Of a stretch of 64,000 nucleotides of DNA, positions 1 through 11,700 are shown one piece after another (position 1 is the stretch's first letter; each line of letters starts with the position of its first letter). The position numbers were made by a program, and so were the translations under genes. The notes below the pieces were generated by a model that was not told the origin of the DNA, ran no database searches, and saw only the letters and a list, made by a program, of their open reading frames with translations. Source of the stretch: Pelecanus crispus (taxonomy: Eukaryota; Chordata; Aves; Pelecaniformes; Pelecanidae); assembly GCF_030463565.1 (NCBI RefSeq), contig NC_134646.1, forward strand, positions 67,969,710 to 68,033,709. The letters run 5' to 3'.

Positions 1-3000
1 TTAATTTTCAGTGGTGTAGGCCAGGATAAAGATTACTTTGTGTTCCACACTAAGAAACATTGCATGCAGTTTGGATAAGTAATGATTGGGCTGCTAGAAA
101 CTTTTTAATTGTTCTATGAAGGGTTTAAAAAAAATTAAAAAAAAAAAAGGTCTGTCTTCATAACCAGGGACCCTTGTAGTCCTGGGCTCTGTGGAAGTTA
201 CTATTCCCACACAAGATGGAATAAGATTATGTCTGCATCCCACGTGGACATCCATTTTAATGTGGAGTGGATGAAGCAGAAATAGTTTTGTGTTCCTTGT
301 TGTTGCTATAATATTCAGGAGAGACAGCAGTGAGCAATAACCATTTTAAACTAAGTAAATTTAGCTAGCATGCTACTACTAATCAGTTAGGAAGGGAACA
401 TATATCTGCATCGCTGCTTCCCCAGCTCACATTCTAGCATATAACCATCTCTGGTTTGTTGTTAATAGCCAAGACTAAATTTGGGCAAATGAGGTGTATG
501 AGAATTTTTGTTGCTATTCACTGGCTGTGGTTAAAAGTGGTGGCTGATATTTTCATAGACATGGTGAATAATTTGGAATTAGTTCTGCAGTTTCCAGTGA
601 ATTCTATGATGAAGGACTCTAATCCTGCTGCATCACTTCAGAATAATGGTGGCCATCTTTGGACACCTTGATACCCAATACCGTAGAGTCAAGAAGTAAA
701 AGTCCAGAGAAGAGCTATTAACATAAATACATTTGGGATTGTGATTTAGGAGGACTCTTACTTTTATGACAGACAAGGAGCAACTAAAAGGAGATCTGAT
801 GATGGTCATCTACTTGTAGCAGCTGTTTATTATGCTGATCATAAACATCTCGCTGTTACCTTGTGTTCACCCATCTGTTTGTTTCCACCCATCTGTTATT
901 TCTTGCCATGTGCTTAGGTTGTAAATATTATCTCTGTCCTTTTGAAATAAGGAGGTTAGAAATGCTCTGATAAAAATGTTCCGTTGTGGAATTTGGCATT
1001 TGCATTAAGAACAAAAGCCCTCACAAGCCTCTGGAGTCAACAGCAAGGAAACTGTACACAGGTTTTCAGTGCTCCTGGTTAACTTCCTGCAGTCACCCTT
1101 TCTGATGAGGTTGAAGCATCTAATTGAGTTGATTTTCTTATTGTTATAAGATTTCAATTTTGCTCCTAGTCAATAGCACAGGCTAGTTCAGGAGGAGATT
1201 TTGCTCTTTGAAGTTGGAAGAATGTTTAAATAACATGTGCAAATGAAAGAAGTATACAAGGCAAATCATCTCTAAGAAGCCAATGAACGTGTGCCCTGTA
1301 TATGTCACTTCAGCTTGCACTGTTGCTTGTTTGTTACCAGACTGGCAAATTTATATCTGGCATGCACTGTAATCCTTATTGCAGGGGTTTCTTCTTCGCA
1401 TCAGATATCTGTGATAGGTTTTTTTCTCATTTAACTATTATACCGTGCTTTTTGCAAGTTGAGTCTTTGACATTGTTACTTACTATCATGATAGCTAAGT
1501 TTAGTTTCTCTTTGAGTACTTTAAGAAATGGTTTTGCTTTATTTTGTTATTAAATATTATTGTATTTAGTAACTCTCTCAAAAAGAAACTATAGTGCGTG
1601 CTAATTCAGCATTATTTATTTTATGCAAGGCCATCACGATGTTCAGTTCTGAGACATGCTGTGCATTTGGGGTTATGATTTTTTTTAATTAATATTAGAC
1701 TAGATTGTCCCAGCAACCTATGTAGTCTAAAAATCAGTTTTTTCCCTTACTTGTTTTAAAATGTGTTTTCATATTGCTGTTAATTTATTTCTGCTTTGGT
1801 TTTGATTGTTTTGTTTTATAGTGAATTATTATTCCTACACAGGAACAGGAAAAGAAATACTGATTATGTATCTGCTAATAGTGACCATCTCTGAACTACA
1901 AGACTTGTGTAGTTTTGTCTTTTGTAGCATGGGACTAAAGCTGCATCACTGAATACCCCCCCTTTGATTATGGTTAGGGCGCACTTCAGTTGCCAACACG
2001 TGTGCCTGGGGCATAGACCAGTGATGCTGAGAGCCTAACTGAAGTTCTAAATATGCATGTGGAATTGCATCTATGGGTTGAATAGAATTGAATTACATAA
2101 ACTGATGTTTTTGTGCATTTTTTTCTTGCTGTGGTGACAAAGAGTTCTTAAGATTTTTTTCTTGTAGCTTTGTTTAGAAGTCTCAAAGACAGAAAATATT
2201 GTATTATTATCAATTAATTTGCCTTTACAGCTCTACAGTAGGCTTTGTACATTCAGGGAAACTTTTCCATTTTGCATTTAAACTGGACTGTTGTTGTGGA
2301 CAGACTTTTTTTTTTTTAAAAAAAGCCTTATGTTTTCTCTCCAGTCATTTCATGCATTCCAAGTACTACAAAACAAAATAATTTGTGTTTTATATTGTTC
2401 TGGGAGCCTGTCAGCTGGACTGGGTAAACCAATTTGAAAATACAGGAGTTTACAAACAATGTTTACTTTTTCCTTCCATTTACTTTTCCTAATGTCTGAA
2501 AAATCCTTTTGCTTTGTGTGTGTGTGTGTTTTATTCCTTCTCCATTGTACTTAAATAGTGGCTTTTAAACCCTGATTTCTAAGTACCCAATTCCAAAGTC
2601 AGAACTTACAGGAATTGATCTATATCCCTCTAATGTTGATAGGAATTTTGTGGTGGTTTTTTTTAAATAGTTTTTAGTTCAGGTCTGTAGATTATGAATT
2701 ATTAGGGGTGGACATAGCTTATAGATATTAAAAAATATTTATATACTTCAGTGCAAAGAGACTGTTTCTGACTGAGGACTTCGTGTGTCCCATCAATTAA
2801 AAGTGTATCACTGAGATATAGAAGTTGATATTCTTCAACTGTCCTTCATATTGTTTCACTATAATATATTTGTCAACAAAACCACAGTGGTTTTATTACA
2901 GTTTTTCATTCTAATTTTCCTCTCCACTTTTCTCTGATCTGCTCTTTTCATTTGGGGTAAGCAACTTTAGTCCAAAGATTAGTCTGCTGAGCAAAGAAAT

Positions 3001-3590
3001 ACTGGGAGTTAGATTTGGATCCATTTCTCTCCAAATAATGCATTGTTTGTTAAAAGCCTCTTAGTGAAACTGGTCAGAAACCTTTCATGAACTCTTTCTT
3101 AGGTAGCAATTACTGTTATTGCTGTGTTGAAATGTAAAAGGTTGAGGAAAAAGTGTCAGAATTGATGCAGCTTTGTTTTAGGGGAGAAAAGAACCAACAA
3201 CAAAGCATGCATCACCAACACTATGTTTATGTAAGGCTTTAGAAAACCAATATTTAAGTTCTTCATTTTGAAGCAAGACTGCTAGTGAAATTTGTATAAA
3301 GCAATTAAAAATGTCAAAGGATTAAGAAGGTCAAGGACTCTAGGCGAGAACCATTTGTGTTGGCCTCTTCTGTCCTCTTCTAAAGAAGAGATACATGCTT
3401 CTGTCTTCAGTATCTCTTTATGTCTACCAGCTGTTTAAGGAACTTCCTTTTCAGAGACAAGAGGAATTTAGAAACTTGTAAGGCACGCTGCAATCTCTAA
3501 TGCCTCAGAATTTGATGATTTTATTGTTGTTGTTTTTGTCAAACTCTTCTTGGCAAATTTTTTTCTGAAAAGACACAGAAAATAGTTACC
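1..3590. other. Unique AT-rich noncoding sequence
   Basis: No open frame here has protein-like content or a splice context I trust; the longest are 60 to 96 codons, as expected by chance in AT-rich DNA. The stretch holds a short GT run near 2515-2531 and several short A or T runs. I recognise no repeat family. It could be intron or intergenic DNA; the sequence does not decide. Confidence 0.6.
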
Positions 3591-3665
3591 GCTTAAGATG
3601 AGCGGCTGTAGGAAATGGTGTAAACCTGAAATATTGAAATTTGCCCAGTTCCTTCGCAGGCTAAA
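3591..3665 (+). repeat. Local direct duplication, copy 1
   Basis: About 70 bp here recur at 4871-4945 in the same orientation, with roughly 88 percent identity by eye (about 8 differences in 69 aligned bases). Shared landmarks are the starting GCTTA.GATGAG, then GGCTGTAGGAA and TGAAATTTGCCCAGT. The two copies lie 1.28 kb apart and bracket a tandem repeat and a GC-rich patch. I do not recognise the unit as part of a known interspersed repeat. A segmental duplication, or two fragments of one unknown repeat, would both fit. Confidence 0.75.
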
Positions 3666-4177
3666 CCCTCTGCTTGCTAAACCAGGGGCTTCTGGGAGCA
3701 ACTTCATTTTGGTTCTTTCCATTAACTGTGTAGCCTCACTGGAAGCATAAGACGGCATGCTTGTGTTTTTAGATAGCAGACACAGAAACTATGTCTTCTA
3801 ACTGCAACTTTGGTAGTGCTTTGATGTATTGTGTCTATAATGCATTTATCTCCGCTCAGTGCGTAATATAAAGAATAGCTTCAAGATGTGCATTTGTGTG
3901 TGTTATAGTTTTTTAAAGGCATTCGCCAAAATGTTTTATGGTCGATGCTGTCATTGAAATTAGATCAGACAGTGATTTTCTTCTGTTAAGCTTTTCCTTA
4001 ATGGGTTCTTTGTCTTCTTTTAACTGTATTAGGCATTACCTATTGCATCAGCATCTAATGCAATAGAGTTGTTCTCCGTGTTTACGTAGTACAGGGAAGC
4101 ACTCCATGGGAAATGAAAACATACTCTTTGGGTCCTTTGGCCATGGACAAAGACTTCAGCAGATCATTTTTATTAAT

Positions 4178-4345
4178 AGGAAACACTTGTCACGCAAGAT
4201 GGGAAATAATGAATTTATAAGGGAGTAGTGAAGGAAACACTTCTCGCGCAAGATGGGAAATAATGAATTTATAAGGGAGTAGTGAAGGAAACACTTGTCA
4301 CGCAAGATGGGAAATAATGAATTTATAAGGGTGTAGTAAAGGAAT
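4178..4345 (+). repeat. 54-bp tandem repeat, three copies plus a partial one
   Basis: Units begin at 4178, 4232 and 4286, and a fourth starts at 4340 and decays within a few bases. The unit begins AGGAAACACTTGTCACGCAA and ends near AAGGGAGTAGTGA. Copies differ at only a few bases: the second reads TTCTCGCG where the first and third read TTGTCACG. Because 54 is a multiple of three, the minus strand shows an in-frame 18-residue repeat inside a 78-codon open frame. I take that as a by-product of the repeat, not a gene. The near identity of the copies suggests recent expansion, and copy number may vary between individuals. Confidence 0.9.
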
Positions 4346-4389
4346 GCATGTAGCTTCCTAAAGAGACATTCTCGGAGAGATCCTAACGA

Positions 4390-4800
4390 CAAAGCGTGCG
4401 CTGTGCCCGAGCCAGCTTCCCATCTGTCCCAGGTCAGCGAGCTGGAGAGCAGGGGGAGCTCCCTGCGCAGAGGTAGCGCCTGGGGTCCCGTTGCTTTATT
4501 CCTTCTGTACGGTTGTGCAGCGGCGCTGATTCACAGAGGAGGAGGACAGAGCCGGAGCCCCCGTGCGTGTGCTTGGCTGCAGGTGGCTGCGTGCTTGCGC
4601 CGAGCATCCTCCGGCGCGGTCACCGGCACAGCCACCGGCGCAGCCGGAGGCTGCGCCGGTGGCTGCGCCGGTGGCTGCGCCGCGCAGCGGCTGCGCCCGC
4701 GCCGCCTCCGGGCTTCCTTTAGCAGACACCAGTAAATCGGAGGGAGTTTGCTTGGCTGTGAGGAGGCGAGGAGTTGCGAGGCTGTAAACTTGCCCCGGGA
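4390..4800. promoter_or_regulatory. CpG-rich island-like patch with hairpin
   Basis: About 400 bp that are far richer in G, C and CpG than the surrounding DNA. This resembles a small CpG island, so it may mark a promoter or the first exon of an unseen transcript. Several GT sites that could serve as splice donors follow purine-rich ends, for example near 4467 and 4584. No TATA box or start codon with a convincing frame was found. The overlapping open frames on both strands (69 to 110 codons, rich in Ala, Gly and Arg) are produced by the GC-rich repeats and are not called as genes. Alternatives are an old GC-rich repeat or a GC-rich minisatellite. Confidence 0.4.
4631..4680. repeat. Perfect 15-bp inverted repeat with repeated right arm
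   Basis: The left arm GCCACCGGCGCAGCC (4631-4645) is followed by GGA and then its exact reverse complement GGCTGCGCCGGTGGC (4649-4663). The right arm recurs at 4661-4675, overlapping by three bases, and a third partial copy starts at 4673. The result is a very stable GC hairpin with two alternative right arms, built on a 12-bp GGCTGCGCCGGT tandem unit. It lies in the centre of the CpG-rich patch. Confidence 0.9.
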
Positions 4801-4870
4801 AGTTTGCTGGCAGAAACCCTTCTCCGTATTGGCACGGTCTTCTGGCTCTTCTCAGAGGAATACCTTATTT

Positions 4871-4945
4871 GCTTACGATGAGTGGCTGTAGGAAGCGGTG
4901 TAAGCGTGAAATACTGAAATTTGCCCAGTACCTTCTCAGGCTAAT
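4871..4945 (+). repeat. Local direct duplication, copy 2
   Basis: Partner of the segment at 3591-3665. Similarity stops just after CAGGCTAA on the right, where this copy continues into CACAGG followed by TAATGAC. It lies directly downstream of the CpG-rich patch, so the pair brackets the tandem array and the GC patch. Confidence 0.75.
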
Positions 4946-5721
4946 CACAGGTTCTCTTCACACAGGTAATGACTGTTTTTCTTTGTAGTCGAGCCGTGCA
5001 GCATGATAACAAGAAAACTGCCGAAGGTTAACGTAGTGATGGCGTTGTTTTGTATTATAATTCCTTTCATCTTGTAAATAATAAAAAAATCTGTGAACTG
5101 TTTTCTGGCTGAGCATAATGAAAACAGAATATATAGCCTTTTGTTACAGTGTTTAGACAGCTTAACATTCTCTAAGCATTTACACACCTGAATCCAAATC
5201 GGAATGTGAGTGTACGTGCTTTCACCTGGCCACCTGTGTACATTAAAGGTAATGCAGAGTAATCGCACGATGGTCATAAAGGATAAATCTCATGCTTTGT
5301 ATTTTCACTGATTCATGAACTGATTTGACAAGCAGACTACATTCTTTTTCACAGGCTTGTTTTTGCTTATCTTAAGATATAAATCAACTGCAAACTGTCA
5401 ATGTGATGTTATAGTACCTTGCTGCAAACTTTAAATAACACTTGTGCTTTTTGCCCTTAAAGGATTTGAAACATAAATGGCTGCCAACTTTACAGGAAAA
5501 AAAATTACCTAAATAACTTTGGACAAACTGTATAGTACCAGATAAGGTTTCTAAGCTAGACTACTGAACAAACAGTATAGTTTTCTTCTTAGCACTTTGG
5601 AAAATATACTTTTCTCACAATTCAGCACTTTCTATGGCTATTCCCAACAGCTGACTAATATGATAATTTACATGATGTCATTTTCTATTGATAAAATATA
5701 ATTGTGCTTCTTTCTAGACTT

Positions 5722-5741
5722 CCCCCCCCCCCCCCCCCCCC
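5722..5741 (+). repeat. Poly-C tract, 20 bases
   Basis: An uninterrupted run of 20 C residues. It is one of four long C or G homopolymers in the window (see also 15388, 19752 and 34823), which are unusual in such AT-rich DNA. Exact length is uncertain, because such runs are often misread. Confidence 0.9.
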
Positions 5742-8700
5742 TTTGGAAAAATCATCAAGCAGAGATGCAAGTCCAGCATCAGCAGATAATAACCAGTTGT
5801 GCTAACATGATTATTGAGAGTTAAAAGCCATTCATTTTACTACAAGTATTTTGAAAGTTTCTGCTGATGTGGGTTTTTTGGGTGGGTGAGTGGGTTGGCT
5901 GGTTTGTTTGTTTCAGTTTAGGCACTGATGAAAAGATTTGAAAGCAAGTTGACTCTTCAGTAATAATTTACTGATGCATACAGTTCATCAGTTTGGGGGT
6001 TATAGTGCTATAAAGATCATGGCATAAACATTGGCAACCAGTATTTTATAGGATGCTTGTAACTTGTGGAAATCCGATACAGCTTTTTAGTAACTTTGAG
6101 TGTATGGTAACATAGAATTTCCCTGCCTCTATTTTCTGACTATTCCCAGTCTATTATGGTTTCTCTTTTGTCAATTGTATCAATTCAGATTTCTCTGAAA
6201 TGCTGGCTTCTTGCTCCTGTGGGTTGCTATGGAAATTAAGTAATATACAATGCAAGAAGAGAGCTATGTTAGAAATTAACACCAATACTCCTTTTTCACA
6301 AAGTCATCCAAGCTTTTCCTTTCCTATCTGTCAAATGATGCACACTACGTTGTTTTTCAGATGGTCGTTTGTATTGCAAGATTTCTAAGCTCACAATTCA
6401 AAACTGTTTTCAAGCATTGTTGTGGATACTGATTCTTATGTTACTACTAAAAGAAGTTCTTTCATTTATATTTAAGAAGCACATTTTTAATGCTAGTTTA
6501 CTGGAAAGCCAAATAGAGTGGTATGAAACATGTTTCTTTAAAGGAAACAAGCAAGAAAAAAAACCCCCACTCTTAGGAACTCTTAAGAACTGAGTCACTT
6601 CCTAAGAAATTTTCAGTTCATTTTTAGTACAGGCAACAGTCTCTTACTACTATTATTAGGTTAATAGACCTCATCATGTTCAAACGATGTAACAAATAAG
6701 ATCAATATAGTGTGATAATAACTGAACCGCTAAGAGAGGTAGAGCTCCACTGTTGAGTTCTTGCATAGCCCAGTATATTCATTAACCTCAACTGTTGCAA
6801 TACCAGTTACTGTTCCCCCTGCAAAATCTAATACGTAATTCATCATTTTGATAATTAATGAAGATGAATGAGGAAGCCTAGTTGAAAGTGTTAGAAAGTT
6901 ATACTTTAATTTGTGTATTAAAGATATTGTTGTTTCTATTTCGAGCATTCAAAAAAAAAGTAGGATAGCTATCAGAAACAAAAATTTGTGCTTATTTAGC
7001 TTTTTACATGCAGGCAATCTGCTCACCCATGTGACCAATTATTTTCAAAATGCAGATGTTTACTAAGGAGCACAATGGTGAATATAATTTAACTTCCTTG
7101 TTGATAAAATTTGGCCCCTGGTTTCTTTCAGGTGTTCTTTAATGTTTAAATTATACTTCGATATTAAGTTGGAACTACACATTGTTGAAAGCACATGCAC
7201 TGAATCTAATTCCTCCTTTCTCTATAGGTAGTCATGTTGAATATACCTTAATCTACATCAATGTAGATTGGTACAAGCTCTGCTGCAGTTGGTGTGATTA
7301 CAATGACTAGAAAACAGGAGAAAGAGCTAGGAAGGGAGACTGGGTTTACTGGCTATAGGCCCAGCTAAAAAGTCACTGTTGACTACTGGGTTTACTGCTC
7401 ACATTTCATAACCATTTACATCACTATGGACCTGTTTGTGAATCTCAATATTTAAAATAAAAATTATCTCGTATAGCTGTCTGTCACAGTACATAAACAT
7501 GGACTTGTGCTTAACATCCCACCCAGCTGTAACCAATATTAATGAAACAACCCCCTTGCTTGAAGGTAAATGCTGCATAAATCCTTACAGTGGGTTTTAA
7601 GGGGCAATCTCTGCCTGAAAAAAATCCTTTTTTTTTTTTTTTTTAAAGCATGTTACTATGATTGACAGGAAAATGTAGTGAAATATAATGAAAAGAAATG
7701 GTCTTTTAAACAAAGTTTTTTATTTTCCATAACTTCTGCTATATATCAAGTTGATGTGTTTCCACAACTGAAACAGATTCCCTCAAATACTTGAAGACAG
7801 CATTTCTCAAATGTCATACCAATTCCTACTCTATTTTCCGCTGCCTCTTGAGGCATGCTGGAAGTGGCCATTCTTTGAAACATTGTCATAAAGAACTTAG
7901 CGCTGCCATTGAAGAGAATGTTTCAGTTTTCAGATGGGACATGAATTTGTATATTATAAATAATGAGAATAAATCATGAAGAGATCAAGAAATAGACTGT
8001 AAATTATTTTGAAAAGGAGAAAGTTTCAGAGCAATGGCTAGGAAGCTTTTCTTAACTGTCGCAACTGATAGAGTGTGGGGATTAAAGAGATGGTAGAAAC
8101 AAAACTGTCACTGACGGCAGTGGTAAATTTTCACAAGTATGTCTTTTTCAGGAATGTTTGTATTAAATGCCTGTCATAAAGGAGGCTAGTTTTTCCTGGA
8201 CAGATTCAAATTCCCAGTTAGCATGTGTGTTTACAAAGAAGGAAGGAAGAGGGAAATAATTCTGGCTGTGGAAATTGTACTCTTTCTCTGACAAACCAAA
8301 GTAATTTCACTCTTCTAGGCTTATGTAAATAAAGCTATGGATTGATTTTTATTTTTTTTAATCTATAGATTGATGCCATTGGTGTAAAATAACACTGATC
8401 ACAGGCTTGAGATTTTTCTTAGTTTAAATATAAATTATGTGAATGTGGGATGTACTTCTTGATGGCAGTTTCTTTGAGAAACCAGACTATCAGAAGGTAA
8501 TCTTTAGTCTTTATTTTTCACTTTTTGTGCACAGAAATGTTTTCTAGTGTACTGCCAAGAGGAAGACATCATCTGAGCATAAACCTCTTTTCCTTGAAGG
8601 TGTGGGAGACACTGGCACAGGCTTCCAGGGATTCACGACAGTACTCCTGTGACTGTTGCAGATCATCTGCCTACTAATGCCTAAACTCTGAGTCTGTCTG

Positions 8701-11700
8701 AGACAGCAGTTTATTATGGAGCTTTCCAAGATTGCTCACTTTATTGCCACATAGATTTATTAGATATCCCCCTCCTGAACTTTGGAAACACCTGTTGGTT
8801 AGGCTGCCTGCCAGGGAGGGAGAAGATCTGTGTTGTTGACTGGTTAGCCTGAAGAGGATTGAGATGTCTCCTCCACGTCCAAGGAGAATGTCCACACTTC
8901 CAAAATCTGGTAGTATGGATAAGAGCCCTCTCTGTTTCTTAATCCATCATACAGCAAGACATGTAAACATCACAGGACTAGATAGAGGTGGTAAAAAGGA
9001 GCCTAACTCTCCTCTGATGATTAGAGAATCCATTGGGGAGTGAGTAGACCTGACATTTAAACTCCACTCTGAAATAGCTCAGAGAGACCTGTAACTGTCC
9101 TAGAGCAAGTGTCATCACCGCACCACTTCTTGATGTTCATCTTCAGCAGAGAACATGTAGGAGTAGGTCCCAACCACATGGAGATCTCAAATGGTTTGTG
9201 TTGGCTCTCTGTCACTGATAGATTGAAACACCCTGAAGGAGGCACCTTATTTCATGAACCAGTTCAGGAAGAGAGGGAAATACTGAAAGTCCCACTAGAC
9301 AAGTTTCTTGCCTTGTTCCCTTTCCTACCCTATTCTACAACAAAAAATTTGTGAGGCAATTTTTAAATTTCATTCTAGGTTCCAGTGCATGATGTGGATT
9401 CCACAGTGGTTATAATAAACAGTTTCATCTCGAGTCTTTGATTTTAGGTGTATATGTTGTGGATGCATTGACGGAATAATTCTTAAAAAACAGGGTGATA
9501 TACTGGGTTTTTTACTCTTGGAGTGATGCTTTCTACAGAAGTTAGCAGAAGATGGGATCTGGCTTTTGGGCTGTGAATGTAAAACTCTCAGCCTTACCAG
9601 GAATATATGAGGGTTGTCCCATTATCAACTTTTTAAATTAAGCTGTGGAAATTTTAAAAACAAATGCTTAAAAACCTAGAGAGCAATTCAAATATTTTAC
9701 AAGAATGTAATAGTCTAGTTAGTGATAGTAGGTAAATATTCCAGAATAAGTTTTTTCTTTACAGTTAAGAGGTTATATGAAAGAAAATATTGAGACTAAT
9801 TAGCTCTTAGTTCTTACATGTAATTATACTGCATTTTTCCTTTTTTCCTGAAATTTAAAGCACAAAACTTAAAACCACTTTGTATTTAATATGTGCACAG
9901 TCATCTTGAAATAATTTCATTTGCCATATTTAATGATTGATTAAATCATTTTCCCAGTCTTAGGAAGAATTACTAGAGATGAAAAAGTATTGTACTTCTA
10001 ATGCAAAACAAAAAGTTTCTCCTTTAATAAAACTGATCCTGGAATGAATTTAGTGTACCTTTCTCTATGTAGTCACTTTTCCTGCATAGCTCTATGACGG
10101 AGTGATACTGAAAATCTGGATGGTTTAAGTAGGTGTAGGAAGCAACTGTCACTCTGTCTCTCAGATGGTCTCTTCAGACCTTGAAGTTGAATAACAATGA
10201 GGGAAATATTCCTGAATTATTAACATTAATTTTACTACTGCTATTTTCTAGTAGTGTGTTTTCCTCCATGTTGTTTTGGCTGGCTAATTTTTGTTTGTGA
10301 TGAGTCACAAAAGCTATTCAGTGAAGCCAAAGATCTGGAATTACTGTTAACTGATTATTTAATGTGAGTATCCATAAGACATTTTGCTTCTGGTTTCCTA
10401 AGTGGAAGACAGAAAATTCTGTAAAAGTGCTTTTTTTTTTTAAATACTTGGCAATATTCATGTAACACCATTTTAAACTGCAGAGTAGGTAGCCTCCATA
10501 CATACTGCCAATTCTAATATGTGCTGCTTAATTAGGTAAGTTCAGAGGAACTTAGAGATTTTGACAGAGAAGCAGTGGAGGATTTAAAAAAAAAAAAAAA
10601 AAAAATCAGAGGGCTGCAGAAGTTACAGTTCCCGGGCATCTGCCTGTCTCTGACACAAGTTGCTGCTAAGGACCTCTGAGCTGCTTGTTTGTCAAACCCT
10701 GCACTGCTCCAGGTCCCAGCCAGGCAAGCGCAGGTATGCGGCTGCTGCCTCTGCACGACTTCACCATGCTGCACTGAAGGCTGGCTGGGCAGTTCAGACA
10801 CTGATTAATGGATGTATCAAACGCCTTTTAGGCCAGCAATGTCTGCCAGTTAGGTTGGTTGAGGAATTTAAAAGCTCTAGTTCTAGTATTTTGAATTTCT
10901 GAGCTTGAAAGCAAGAGGTGCTTCATGTCCTCAGTAAGCTGTGCGTTTGCTAAGATGCTTGGTCTGATATAGTGTGGAAAAACAGATCCGTGTGGCTCTT
11001 TAGCATCTATCCCCAAATCTGTTTCCTTTAGAGACTAGGAATTGTGGTTCTAAAGAAAGTTTTTTTTGTTTTTTGTTTTTTTTGCTTCCTGACACAGTTT
11101 TTACTTGAAGTGTTATGATGAACTGAAAATAATTATCAAATGAAACTTCCTTGCATCTTTCCCCTTAGATTGGATTTCTAGCAAGAGAACATTTTTTCAT
11201 CACTGGGGCTTTGGCCTCTGAAAACTCATTCAGGTAAACTGTGCAAGACTGACAACTGAATAAAAAACAAGCTTGGAAAATAGAAGTGGGAATATGTGAA
11301 ACATTTGGTTAATGGATTTTGTGATGGGATAAAGGTTTAATAGAAAAGGAAAAAAAATTACACAAAAAACCAAGTTGTTAAATTCGGGTTTGGTTTTTGA
11401 TTTCATGTTTAATTGTATTGATGTAACCTTCTGCAAGACCTATGATGACTTTTTGCTTTGCTTAGATTTATTAGCTTAATACATGGCAAAATAAATGAAT
11501 GAGAAACTACACTTACTTCTTAAGGCTACCTCTGCGTCACAGGAATATTTTTGTATTCTCTGAAAGTGAAGATTAAAAGAAATTATGTAAGAACTGTAGC
11601 TATTCATGAGAAAGCATGAAAGGGAATAAATAATTCCCAGCTGCCCTTACAAAAGAAATAGAAGTGCAAGAACTGCATTGCTGTACTGTATCCAACTGAA

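Noticed and set aside
4156..4392. Minus-strand 78-codon frame with an 18-residue repeat
   Set aside because: It is a direct result of the 54-bp tandem array, which is divisible by three; the frame ends soon outside the array.
4403..4787. Overlapping Ala/Gly/Arg-rich frames on both strands
   Set aside because: GC-rich repeats leave several frames open at once; no splice or start context favours one as a gene.
8540..9360. Possible old CR1 around CACTGGCACAGGCTTCCAGG
   Set aside because: Only about 20 bases resemble the CR1 text and the flanking order does not fit.
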